Assembly (NCBI GenBank): GCA_905250115.1
Contig: CAJNOI010000208.1
Coordinates: 62,001 to 126,000 of the forward strand
Direction: 5' to 3'
Length of the DNA: 64,000 nucleotides
DNA from: Adineta steineri
Lineage: Eukaryota > Rotifera > Eurotatoria > Adinetida > Adinetidae
Shown piece after piece: positions 22,674-33,682 of this stretch. Below the pieces are notes generated by a model. That model worked only from the letters and a program-made list of their open reading frames with translations, was not told the origin of the DNA and did not search any database. Made by a program: the position numbers and the translations under genes. The stretch's first letter is position 1. Every line of letters begins with the position of its first letter.

Positions 22674-23522
22674 TTTATGAAGAAACTTTGAAAAAATTCT
22701 AAAATATTTTATGCTTTCAAACTATGTACGAACGGCAATTTTTCGAGTGCATACTTATCGTTGTTTGCTAATAAATACAAAGAACATCATTCAGTACAAA
22801 AGAGGACTGATCTATTCAAAACTGGATTAGTTTATCTTTCATTCATTCAATGATCATATGAATCTCTCTGTTTTGATCAACGTAGTTTTCATCTCTATAA
22901 TGTTTTTTCAATTAAAAAACTCCTCCTCAGTGTCTTCAAGTGGCCGAAATTATTTTTATTGTTTATGAAAGTTATATCATATCACAATTTTCGTGGCAAT
23001 TTTTCGGTGAATTTTCGAATAGGTCATACATTGGATGCCAAAAAATGATTGGTGGTATTATTTTGTTCTGTTAAGGGTCAAAAATGTGGTTCTGTTAGTT
23101 GGTAACCCAATAACGAGATTAATAAAATTGTTATGTTAAAAATAAAGAAAGAGTGAAATGAGTATGACAAGAAGAAAATTGTCTGTTGTTATTAATGTAA
23201 AATGAGATAATAATGATAATGTGTTTTATTTGAATGTAAATCTACTTTTTGGTTAATTTCAAATGTGTGAAATAAAAATGAAAACGCTTTTGTGTTATAT
23301 ATTGTCAATTGATGACTTTGAAGATTATACCTCTTATGTTTGTTTCAATCTTCACCTATAACTATTTTTTTTCTTTCCTTTCATATACATGTGCTTGATC
23401 ATATTTTGCCTCTTTCTCTTTCTGTTCTTTGACATCAATATAGAATATAAAAATATATTTTTCGTTTTATTTCTTCATCAAAACAAGCGAATACATATAT
23501 AGGAAATTTTCGTCATAACTTC
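22674..23522. other. Intergenic
   Basis: No gene. The word GGCAATTTTTCG occurs twice, near 22733 and 22996, without wider similarity between the two places. Confidence 0.5.
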
Positions 23523-24368
23523 ATGGCAACACCATTGAATTTGAATCATTTTATCAATGCGAAACCGAGATTATGCATCAAAATCAATACTGATCGATCC
23601 TTCATGGCTACTAATGACGATAAATACTTACTCTACTGCCCGAATCAGAGTCTTGCAGTTATAGATATGCAAACAGGACACGAATTGATGAATGTAAAGC
23701 GAGATTTTGACGTGTTTGATCTATGTTGGTCATCGTATCTGAAACAATTTCTAATAATGAGTGGACTGGGTGACTACAAACTCTATTCACTAGATATTAT
23801 TGGTTCAAAAAGTCTTGAACAAGTTATAAAATTTTCACAAACAATGTGGAAATGTACATGTCATAGTGAGAGACTACTTGTAAGTAGTGGTTACGAAGGA
23901 GCTATCATTGAAGAGTACAACATGAATAATTTTAAATTGATTCAAACATACAAAACACCAATCTCATGTCAAGAGAATCAAGAAATTGTATCAATTCAAT
24001 TTAATACTGATGGAACATGCCTTGGTGTTCTTCTTCGATATGGACGAAAAGATGAATATTATGGAGTACCACTTGAATATGATTATTACACCTTTGAATT
24101 ACGTAATAGTTCGAGCCAGATGAATTTATTGAGTTGTTATACAGATCTACTTAACATGAATTATGACCTTCTTCCATTCGCAGATGGTCAATTTATGGTT
24201 TATGCATTTATGGATAATAAATTCTTGTTATTTGATTGCAATGGTAAACTTAAAGAAACAATTCACTGTGATGGAACAAACATAGTTTCAATGACATTGA
24301 GCATTAAGAAAAACTCTCTTATGATATTAACACGTTTACCCGATGAACTTCATTTTTATGACATTTAA
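23523..24368 (+). CDS. Beta-propeller-like protein of unknown function
   Basis: An intronless 281-residue frame with even, non-transmembrane composition. Its repeating pattern is short beta-strand segments, each ending in aromatic or acidic turns (LAVIDMQTGHEL, DVFDLCWSSYLKQFLIM, VSIQFNTDGTCLGVLL, FLLFDCNGKL, SMTLSIKKNSLMIL). This periodicity of about 40-50 residues is what WD40 or YVTN-type propellers show, though no classical GH...WD pair is present. MQTGHEL and the closing LPDELHFYDI are the closest to WD motifs. No signal peptide; probably cytosolic. Function unknown. It has no obvious partner among the flanking receptor genes. Confidence 0.7.
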   Translation: MATPLNLNHFINAKPRLCIKINTDRSFMATNDDKYLLYCPNQSLAVIDMQTGHELMNVKRDFDVFDLCWSSYLKQFLIMSGLGDYKLYSLDIIGSKSLEQVIKFSQTMWKCTCHSERLLVSSGYEGAIIEEYNMNNFKLIQTYKTPISCQENQEIVSIQFNTDGTCLGVLLRYGRKDEYYGVPLEYDYYTFELRNSSSQMNLLSCYTDLLNMNYDLLPFADGQFMVYAFMDNKFLLFDCNGKLKETIHCDGTNIVSMTLSIKKNSLMILTRLPDELHFYDI

Positions 24369-26778
24369 CTTAGTTTTTTCTTCAATACAGTCAATATTTA
24401 GAATAAAAACAACAATCCATTGAAATATATGAAGAATATTAAGAGATTTTTTATTAAATAAACTTTTTTCATATCAAAATTAAAAATCTCTCTCATCATT
24501 TTATACATAAATATTCAAACGTTCACATTTTTTACATTAAAAATAGTTCGTTTATTTTATTCTTAATAAGAGTATCCGGGTGGGTATGATCAATATAATA
24601 CATTCTCACAAAAAAATAAAGCAGAAGTTAATAAATATATATGAATGTATAATGAGAAATTATCCATGACTATGATATTCTCTTTTACATAAAAATTAAA
24701 TCGGCTAAGAGTTCAGCTATTCAAAAAATACATATTTAATATTTTTATAAAAAAGCCATCCGCGGATTACATGTAAAGTTGATTGAACATTAAAAAAAGA
24801 ATTTAAGTTGATGAGAATGAACAATTGTTGAATGGATCGAAGAAACTAATGAAACATTTTGGAAAAAATAGTTTGTCAATAAAAGATGTGGATTCAAGAA
24901 AAACTCATGTCACGATGATGTTGAAAATGACGATGGACGAAATGATGATGCAACTATATATAAAATGGATTATAAGAATGAACAAATTTATTATGCTGAC
25001 ATAGAAACATTTCCAGGGATAATACTACTTCATCCATCTCAACAAATTCAAAATGATATTATGGTAATGATAAATGATAAAGAAAATCCGATTGTCGTTT
25101 CCACTGGTAATACAAAAACACAAGAGTACTCTCAACAGAGACACTCAAATTAATAATGATCGATATTCCTTTGTTCTTTTTTCAGTTCACTTTCTTACAT
25201 CTACAGTTTGTTATTTTATATTTCAAATAAATCAAGACATATTGATAAAGATAGAGTACACCATATTGTAAGAAGAAATTGAATAGAAAAATAATTTTTT
25301 CTCTGCCGGGAGAACATATGTAATGTATCATCTGCTTTGCGTTGCTATTGTTTGAATTATTTATTGCATAGGATGATATCTCTTGTTGAAACGACCAAAA
25401 TAGAAGATTTTCATTTTCCTTGCTGTCACATTACTTGCATCTCTTGATTGTTGTTAAGAGTGTGGATATGACATTTGTATTTAACTCATCCACACTCGTC
25501 CTAGATCTTGGTAATTGTTTGTATTGATGAGTGTATCTCAGTTGAAATTGTTCATCGTTCTAGATTTACACATATTGTTCGATCTTTTAGTGTTTCTTAC
25601 ATTAATAGATAATGATTTTCTTTATATCTTATAGTTATTCTATATTATTATTACACATTTCTCTCTTCTTCTTTTGATTTTAAAATATATGTATAATTAT
25701 ATTGTTTTTCTTCTTTTCGCTTCTTTTCATATACATGATTTTGTAAACAAGAGAGATTGTATCGAGACATGACAGAAGAATATTTGGTGAGATATTGCTA
25801 GCGATGAATGTTCAAAAGAATGAATATGATATTATTATGCAGAAACACTTACGAGTCAAAGTAATTAAACTTTTCTCATTTTTTTATACTTTATCTCGGT
25901 GATAAGATCATCATCACGTTGCAATAACTCGTGACGACATATTTATAATCTTTTTTTCTTTTCTGAAAACGCCTCTTACTAAATTTAATTAAAAAAAACT
26001 AGAAGATCGCTAGAAATAAGTGTGCTCTGATTCTAATATCCGTTATTTAATGAAAACACAAAGAAGTATGTATACATAAGTTCAGTCAATTTTTTAATCG
26101 TATTTGAACCGATTCGGCAGTACTAATCATGTAACGATTCATTTGATAAACTGTTTTCTCCACTGTGTTACAATATTATATTTAATATATATTGGATCTT
26201 TATTGAAAATTAAAATAATTCCATTATGTTTCCCATTCTAGTTCTAAGAAGATTATTCTGTCTTTCTAGTAGATCTTTTCTTCTATGGAGATGAGACTTA
26301 TTAGTAACGATTGTCGATAAATATCCATAATAGATGCATATGAAAATATTCAATTTGATTATAATCCGATAAAAGAAAATAAGATATTGAAATTTTATTC
26401 TTGAAGAAAAAACGTCACTTTGGACTAAATGCTAAAATTAAATTTTGTTCTTTTAATATTATCAAAGTTCAACGTTATTAATAAAGCGTTTGTTTTTCCT
26501 GAGGAATATCATTAATGAATAATGAATAAGATCAACGATGCATAGAAAAAAGATATTAAATAATCTTATGAGTTTAGTAAGTAAATAAGACTTAATGAGC
26601 GTTAGAATCATTCTAGACATAAGTAGTTCATCGTATTATGCGACAGTCTTTGTAGCTGTGAGGACATTTATTTTTGATAAACACATAAATAAAAGAAAGA
26701 AATAAGTAGTCATTTTAATTTATTTCATCTATTTTCTATATAAAATAATAGATTAACAATATTTAACATCTATCAAGA
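24369..26778. other. Long intergenic region with a possible coding relic
   Basis: About 2.4 kb. From about 24827 to 25153 one plus-strand frame is open except for a single TAG near 24870. It includes an acidic CHDDVENDDGRNDDAT segment and then DYKNEQIYYADIETFPG. It is not recognised and may be an exon of an unidentified or decayed gene. A member of the GGTGTG hairpin family lies at 25458-25497. Nothing else is supported. Confidence 0.4.
25458..25497. repeat. Short inverted repeat (GAGTGTGGAT arms)
   Basis: GAGTGTGGAT (25458-25467) faces its exact complement ATCCACACTC (25488-25497) over a 20-nt loop. It is similar in sequence to the GGTGTG-rich hairpins between 34 and 61 kb. Confidence 0.7.
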
Positions 26779-27803
26779 ATGAGTAGCTATGCATCAATAT
26801 TAACACAGATCTTATCTAACATTACATTATATATCGATTATATTACTTTAATTTTTGGTACAATTGGTGGTATTTGTAATTTAATAACATTTACTAGTCG
26901 ACAGATGCGTCAATCTGCCGCTGTATTTTATTTATTATATGGGACAATCTTTCAATTATTAACTATTTTATATTGTGTTTCAATGCGTTTGTTTTATGAT
27001 CGATCTGGAAGTAATTTACAAAATGAATCATCTATATTTTGTAAATTACGATATTATTTTGTTGTAACATTACCTGCACTTGCTTCTTATTATATGTTTT
27101 TGGCTACTCTTGATCGATGTTTTTGTACATCTATCAATGTTAAAATACGTGCATGGAGTGAAATTAAAATTGCAAAACGATTGTCAATCTGTATGCCAAT
27201 AGTTGGTTTTATAATTTCAATCCATATATTTATTCTTTATGATATTTATAATAATTTATGTCAAATTAAACCAGGAAGTATTTATACATTTATCTTTACA
27301 GGTTATTTAATTGTTATTGTCACATTTTTACCGAATATTCTTATGTTAATATTTTCTCTTATCACTGTATCGGCTGTGAGAAATTCACGACAACGAGTCA
27401 ATACTACAAATAGAGTCAATAGTATGCCAAATGGACAACGTCCACAACGTTTAGAATTAAAACTTATTAAGGTTAAAGATTTTCTTTTCAATTCATAAGA
27501 AAATTAATTTGTGAATTTTTTTTAAACATTTAGATAATTGTTATACAAGTAGTTCTGAGTGTATTACTTTCTCTACTACGCCTTGGTTCCTATAGTTATT
27601 ATATTATCGCCAATAGTATTTCCAATCCAACAATTAATCAACGTAGTGCAGCAGGATTCGCTATATCACTTGGTGGTTCTTTATATTTTTTTAGTTATGC
27701 CATACCTTTTTATGCGTCAATGATTTCAACAAAATATTTTCGTGATATATTTTATCAAAGAATTCTTCTTTTCTATCGTCGTTCTCTTAGACAATTTATC
27801 TAA
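26779..27803 (+). CDS. Rhodopsin-like G-protein coupled receptor, two exons
   Basis: Exons 26779-27471 and 27534-27803 join in phase 0 over a 62-nt intron (GTTAAA, ACATTTAG), giving 320 residues. The intron falls between intracellular loop 3 (PQRLELKLIK) and helix 6 (IIVIQVVLSVLL). Without the second exon the receptor would lack helices 6 and 7. Helix 1 has GGICNLI with the conserved Asn. Cys88 precedes helix 3 (FCKLRYY) and pairs with the loop-2 cysteine in NNLCQIK. The DRY site reads DRC (112-114). TM7 has SYAIPFYASM. Helix 6 lacks the usual CWxP signature. It lies about 800 bp upstream of another receptor in the same orientation. Confidence 0.88.
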
Positions 27804-28626
27804 ACAAATCTATATTAATTATTCCTATTATTAACTCTTATTCAAGCAAATATTAGAAACAATCATCAATACTTCTAACATTCATATAATATTTTTTCTT
27901 TTAAATTAAATAAAACTTTCAATTCACAAAAGGTTTTCTCATTATATCCGATAGTTTATATAAAGTAAAAATCAAATAAAAAAAAGATGTCTGTCAATCA
28001 AACATGTGATATATGGATATAATCGGATGTTTGTAAGCACATTCACATTCTATTTATCAATTTTACTAATGATGAAAGATATTTTTCAAGGAAAGGAAAG
28101 AAAAGGAAAGCAAGCAAATGATAGGAACAATTTTGATACTTGAACATCTATTTGAAAAATCTATTATTGGGAATTTGAATATATTCTGTCAAGAAGATTT
28201 TCCCACTCTTTCCATAAATGAATTTGAACGAAAAATAGAAAAAACATCATTAATGAATCTAATCTAAATAGAGAAACATACAAATATAATAATCAAAGTT
28301 CATTAATGAAGTAAATTCACAAATTGTTCACTTAGTGGAAAATCATGAGAAAAAAAAAATATTTTTTTAATATGTATGATATTTCATGTTGTTCATTTTG
28401 ACTGATCTTATGCGGTGAAGTGAAAAAAAAGTATTTATATACTTTTTAATGCACTTCAAACATTTTCTGTCGGTATGAAATAATCACCGCGTTACACTCT
28501 AAGATAAGAATAGCTGGGCTTTGATGAGTTTGATAGATTATATATTCAATATAAAACTTGAATGCAATTACATTAATTAGAAAGAAAAAGATTGCGAGTT
28601 GTGTGTTTGAAAGAATATCAGTAGGG
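27804..28626. other. Spacer between tandem receptor genes
   Basis: About 820 nt, AT-rich, no gene. The first in-frame ATG of the next gene is at 28627. The frame upstream of it (from a TTG at 28558) is not counted as coding. Confidence 0.55.
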
Positions 28627-29661
28627 ATGTCTTCATCGATTGTTTCAGCACTTAATTTTGCTTCGTCAGAAGTAACGATCTATTTAGGCACCCCACTTCT
28701 TCTTACTGGTGTTATTGGTGGAATATTCAATATTATTGTTTTTCTTAGTCTACAAACATTTCGACAAAACTCATGTGCATTCTACATGGTAGTAATGTCG
28801 TGTGCTAACATTGGTCAATTGATGATGGGTTTACTTTCTCGTCTTGTCATCACTGGCTTCAATGTCGATTGGACAGTTCAATCAGTCTTCTACTGCAAAT
28901 TTAGAATATTCATGTTGTATATATGTTCACTTATCTCTTTATCATCTATGTGTTTGGTGACAATTGATCAATATATGGCAACTTCTTCTCGTCCTCAGTG
29001 GCAACAATGGAGCAATATTAAAATAGCTCGTCGCCTATTAACAGTAGTTGTCACAATTTGGATTCTTCATGCAATTCCAACTTTGATATACTTTGATCAT
29101 GTTGTATCACCTATTACAGGAGTAATTACGTGTACGAGTACAAGTGCCATTTATCAAGAATACTACACCTATGGTTATGTACTTTCTTTGCTTGGAGTTG
29201 TACCTGCTTTTATTACAGTTGTATTCGGATGTTTAGCTTATCAAAATGTGCGACAACTATCACATCGTATATTACCTCTTATTCGACGTCAGTTAGATAA
29301 ACAATTGACAACAATGGTTCTCTTACAAGTCATCTTCAATTTCTTTGCTCTTGTACCACCTCTGATTACAACGATTCTTTTACTACAAAATAATCTCATT
29401 AAAGATCCAGTAATTCTTGCTCAAATACAATTGGCAAACTATACCAGCTTCATTCCTTATTACTTTTACTTTGCGGTAAGTCTCATTCCTTTGTTAAGTA
29501 ATGTTTTTTTTTCTTATATTTATGTTTAGAGTCCATTTTACATTTATATATGTGTTTCTCAACGATTTCGTCAACAATTTTTTTATGTAATCTTTGGCAT
29601 TCATCTCAAGCGATTCCGACGACCAAGAATTATTATTAATCAAGTACTACCAGAGACATAA
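28627..29661 (+). CDS. Rhodopsin-like G-protein coupled receptor, two exons (DQY type)
   Basis: Exons 28627-29475 and 29530-29661 join in phase 0 over a 54-nt intron (GTAAGT, TGTTTAG), giving 326 residues. Exon 2 supplies SPFYIYICVSQRFRQQFFYV, a standard NPxxY-like TM7 end and helix 8, so the join is well supported. Cys90 (FYCKFR) and a loop-2 cysteine (VITCTST) form the expected pair. Helix 3 ends in DQY (114-116): the arginine that normally contacts the G protein is replaced by glutamine, as in the gene at 40 kb. Intracellular loop 3 is RRQLDKQLTTMVLLQV. The intron sits at the same TM7 position and phase as in the 40-kb gene. Confidence 0.93.
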
Positions 29662-31735
29662 CAAGGATTGTTAACCATAATCAAGAATCTATAACTGAAA
29701 CTCTTCAGTGATTAATTCTTTATAATATAAATTATATTTTATTGTCTCTTCAAAATGATTTATCTATTGAAAAAGTGGAATTTTACAAAAACAAAATATC
29801 CATTATTGTGTGTAGTAATGTTTCTCATTTAGTTTTAAACTTTATTTCTATTTTTTTCAATATTATAAATGAGCAAATCAAGTAGAAACGCTTTGAGTAT
29901 ACAAGTATAACAGAAGAAAAGTTGCTATCTTGTATATTATTCTTCTTATGATTATTAGAATATCTATGAGCATTTATAGAATTAGAAGAATTGAAAAGGA
30001 TTGGAAAAAGACAAAGAAGACGATTTTTCTTGGATATTTCCAAACTCTTACTTTTTAAAGAAAAGAACAGAATTATGGATGAATCATTTTTTACGTAGTT
30101 GTATCAAAATAAAAATAAGTTTCTTTTTCACTTAAATTCATTCGTAAAAAATCATCTTTTAAGTTACATTTGTTAGTATAATCATTGAATAATGTTTCTA
30201 TTTGTTTTCTTTCTTATGTATTCGAAGTTGATTAATCTAAAATATTTATTTCCAATTAAAATTCTAATCAAGTATTACTTTCAAGATTTGAAAATATTTT
30301 TTTTTAATTCAAGTCAACTTTTGACATTGAATGAATATCAAATTGAAAGAATTTATTATTTAACTGCATTGGTCTCTACTGGATCTCATTTCGATTCAAT
30401 TAAAATTTAGGACGGCTGTTATTTACCGTGACACGTCAGTTACGCGCGCGACAGTTGCGCGCCGACACTTGCGCGCAAAAAAAAATTCTTTTCGTTCTGT
30501 TTTCGTCTGATTGAATTGGTCATATATATTAAGAGAAATAAAGATGTTCTGTTAGTGAGATTGGTTTATTAAGGAAATATATAGAAGATATCAATATTGC
30601 TTTTTGCTTCAAAATGAGATTAAAACTAAAGAAAATAAATGAGATAAAAGTATAAAGAGAAAGTATATATATTTAATAATTTCGAAAATATAAATGTCTC
30701 TTATAAATTCAGTCCAAGGCAAAGACCATCGCACAAAATATGAAAAAATTGATCTTCGAATACGAAACATGATCGAAGAATTTCATACTGTTTCTAGGAA
30801 CGACTATTTTAAAATAGCCAGATCAGTATTTAGTTTTTGAACGAGTATATTCTTTATTTTCAATTATTGTTCACTTAGCGTATTTGTTTGTTTATTGTAA
30901 ATAAATACTATTTATCTCTGTTAATAATTTCTATCAATAGATTTTTTGAAATTAAAAACAATTTTATCATCTTTTCCTCAATTCACGCGTAAAAGTGTCA
31001 GTCAATCGTTATTTACTCGGTAGAACAAATATTTACTGATCTATCTAAAAATTCTAATATTTTGTCTGTTATCACTCTTTTGAATTTTCTTGTTATTGGA
31101 TTCCATAAAAGTCCGACTTTTGAAGAAATTGATTTGATTTTCTTTTCGAATATGGATTGTAGTCTCACACAAATGTGTATGTTTAATACCGTTGAATTTC
31201 TTTTTATAGGAATCTATGAAAAATAAATCTTTTAACACGATTATGAAAGATGTGAACACTTAAAAAATGAAAATAATTAGAAGAAATGATTACATTGAAT
31301 TTTTCTATATAGGAAAAGTAGACATAATCTTTATATTTCGATTAGAAATAATAAATTTGAAGGATTCGTTAGAATGTGTTTGGAACTAAAATAATTTTTT
31401 AATTTATCATTATTTATCATTTGAAAAATTTGATGAGAATATCATCATCTCTTCTTAGCTATTCTTTGGTATACTGTCATTGAATCGAAAATATTTTTTA
31501 AAATAGAATAGTATAGGCATAAAAGAAGAAAGAAGAAAATAGAACACATGTAGTATTTCTATGATGTAACTTTCTTTTTTTTTTCTTTCCTTCTCTTTCA
31601 ATTTTTGTTTGTGCCAATCTCTTCTTATTTCATATAACATAATTGTGACTATGTCCTTCGATCTCTTGAATCTCTCGAAAAAAAAGTCTTGATACTAATA
31701 TAAGAGAAAAAACAAATATATTTCTATTATACATA
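29662..31735. other. Intergenic region containing a MITE-like segment
   Basis: About 2.1 kb with no supported gene. A GC-rich patch at about 30411-30476 and a partial counterpart near 30985-31015 are annotated separately. Confidence 0.5.
30411..31015. mobile_element. Possible MITE-like relic with degenerate inverted ends
   Basis: At the left, CG-rich words (CAGTTACGCGCGCG, GTTGCGCGCC, GACACTTGCGCGC) appear abruptly in AT-rich DNA and run into A9. At the right, the reverse complement reads GACTGACACTTTTACGCGTG. The shared order GACACTT then CGCG then an A/T-rich stretch suggests old terminal inverted repeats around a 500-bp AT-rich core without coding capacity. No target-site duplication could be fixed, so this stays a suggestion. 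Confidence 0.3.
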
Positions 31736-32179
31736 ATGAATTGTCAATATAAACATGAACATTCTCTCGAACAACGTCGATTTGAATCTGAACGTATTCG
31801 AAGACGTTATCCTGATCGTATTCCTGTTATTGTTCAACCATCACAATCATCATCATCTTCATCATCACTTTTATCAACATCATTATTTCGTTCATTTTCA
31901 TCCTCATCATCATCATCTTCATCATTATGTAATGAAATAATATTATCACGTCTTGAAAATGAGAAATTTCTTGTTCCATCTGAATTATCCTTTGGTCAAT
32001 TTGCTTATAATATTCGACGACGTTTACGTTTACGATCAGAACAAGCATTATTTTTTTATATTGGTTCAGATGGTAAACAACCAATATTAAGTTCAACTAT
32101 TGCAGTATTATATCATCAAAATAAAGATATCGATGGATTTCTATATGTTTTTTATGCTGATGAAAAAGTTTTTGGATAA
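31736..32179 (+). CDS. Atg8/LC3/GABARAP-family ubiquitin-like protein with poly-Ser insert
   Basis: A single exon encoding 147 residues. YKHEHSLEQRRFESERIRRRYPDR (residues 5-28, abridged here) is the two-helix N-terminus of Atg8 proteins. It is followed by IPVIV, and later by KFLVPSEL (77-84), GQFAYNIRRRLRL, ALFFYI and DGFLYVFYADEKVFG. Atg8 proteins are conjugated to phosphatidylethanolamine through a C-terminal glycine and recruit LIR-motif cargo during autophagy. The residues of the LIR pocket (Lys-Phe-Leu after the insert) are kept. There are two oddities. About 25-30 extra residues, largely serine (35-68), interrupt the loop before the KFL strand. The protein also ends exactly at the conjugation glycine (Gly147), so Atg4 priming should not be needed. 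It is probably a divergent paralogue, not the main gene. Confidence 0.9.
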   Translation: MNCQYKHEHSLEQRRFESERIRRRYPDRIPVIVQPSQSSSSSSSLLSTSLFRSFSSSSSSSSSLCNEIILSRLENEKFLVPSELSFGQFAYNIRRRLRLRSEQALFFYIGSDGKQPILSSTIAVLYHQNKDIDGFLYVFYADEKVFG

Positions 32180-33358
32180 AATATTTTTATATTCATTTTT
32201 TTAATAAAACATTCTAATCATTTCATTTTTGTATACATCAGAAAATAATAGAAGCGAAATATACATCATAATGCAAAACATTTTCTTACAAATTTCAATT
32301 GATTTTTAGAGAATATTTTAATACATAGAAAAAGAATAACATCAAACTATTAATAAGAGATATATTATTAAAGTATATTGAACTATTGAATCCTTTCTTC
32401 ATCGATGAATCAATGATTATATAGAAATTGTCTCTTTTGAAAAAAAAATATATATTTTTCTTCTTAAGTCATGCAGAGCTCATTCAAAAAAAAAGAAGGA
32501 CAGAAAAAAAATCGAATTCTTTTCAATGAAAAAAAAACGATTTGTAATTCCATTCATTTGAAACTCACTCAAAAATAAAATTCAATTGATTTCTATTGAA
32601 AAAATCATTTCTAATTCCATTCATCTAAAACTCACTTGAAAAAACAAATTCAATTCTTTCTAGAACAAGAAAAAATCATTTGAAACTCTAATCATGCAAA
32701 ATTTCTATTATATACATACATTACAAATCGAAAATAAACTATCCTCAATATTCACATACAAATCAATTCTTTAGGAAAAAAATCTAATAAAATTAATTGA
32801 TTATTTAGATTAATACAAGAATAAATAAAGAAAATTTACATTTTTTATTTCTAACTCCTTCTTTTTCCTTCAACAACACTTGATTTTCATATCTATTCAC
32901 AAATATCGAATAAATATTTTTTCTCGAAAAAGAAATCCAAACTTTAGTCCGGTATATTTTGTGAGATTATTTATTGATTAAGATTTCATCATTTTTTATG
33001 TCAAATCAAGGATAAATAACTCGAAATATTATACATGACGTCTTCACTCAATATACGATTTTGATGAAATTTCTTTCAACTTTCCATTTCATATCATTAT
33101 GACATGTGAGAAAAAGAATTATTTAACTGGATAAAAATAAAAATACCTTTAGACTTACAATGTATATTTATCTATAGAACGAAATAAATTAATTGAGACA
33201 ACGAAAGAAAAAAATAATTTTGTTTATTTTCATCAAATCATATTAATACACACATGTACATTTTCTTTTATGAAAATTAATCTCTTCATATGAAGTTTAT
33301 TTTAAAAATCAATTCTTATTTGTACATAGAAGAGAATAGTTTTTTTTCTTTAAAAAAT
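32180..33358. other. Intergenic, low complexity
   Basis: About 1.2 kb. Runs of A with imperfectly repeated CATTTCTAATTCCATTC and AATTCAATTCTTT words between 32500 and 32680 suggest a decayed tandem array. No gene. Confidence 0.45.
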
Positions 33359-33682
33359 TTAAAAGAATCCTCCACCAAAACCACCACCACCATAACCACC
33401 TCCACCATATCCTCCTCCATAACCTCCTCCTCCTCCTCCTCCGAATCCATTATCATAACCATATCCATAAGTTGATCCAAGTCCTCCACCGAAATTTCTG
33501 TTGATATCATTATTAAGCCATTGATCAACCCCCGTTTGAAAAACACCTAAAATTAACTAAGATATTTGTATTGTTATTTAAAACTTAATAAGTTTACCAT
33601 TGCCAGGAATAAAATTATTTACAAATCGATCAGCTGCATTGTCAATAAATGCATCAGCTATATTTGCACCAAAACCAGCCAT
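33359..33682 (-). CDS. Small glycine-rich protein, two exons
   Basis: Exons 33682-33598 and 33546-33359 join in phase 1 over a 51-nt intron (GTAAAC, ATTTTAG) into a 90-residue protein. The first 45 residues (MAGFGANIADAFIDNAADR, then VFQTGVDQWLNNDINRNF) form probable amphipathic helices. Residues 46-90 are almost only Gly, Tyr, Phe and a few Asn and Ser, in GGGY and GGGF units ending in GGGFF. There is no signal peptide. Such tails occur in RNA-binding and phase-separating proteins and in structural glycine-rich proteins; there is no RRM here, so the role is unknown. A long minus-strand frame over the same bases reads Glu/Met/Val and is the wrong phase. The GC-rich triplets make this the most repetitive coding sequence in the window. 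Confidence 0.8.

Noticed and set aside
31755..31940. His-rich plus-strand frame overlapping the Atg8-like gene
   Set aside because: It is the serine-codon repeat read one base out of phase.
31827..32096. 89-codon minus-strand frame rich in Met, Val and Ile over the Atg8-like gene
   Set aside because: It is the complement of TCA/CAT serine-insert codons. The plus-strand frame has clear Atg8 motifs, so the opposite frame is a shadow.
33316..33546. Glu/Met/Val-rich minus-strand frame
   Set aside because: It is out of phase with the glycine-rich exon. The spliced Gly/Tyr frame has a start, donor, acceptor and stop that agree.
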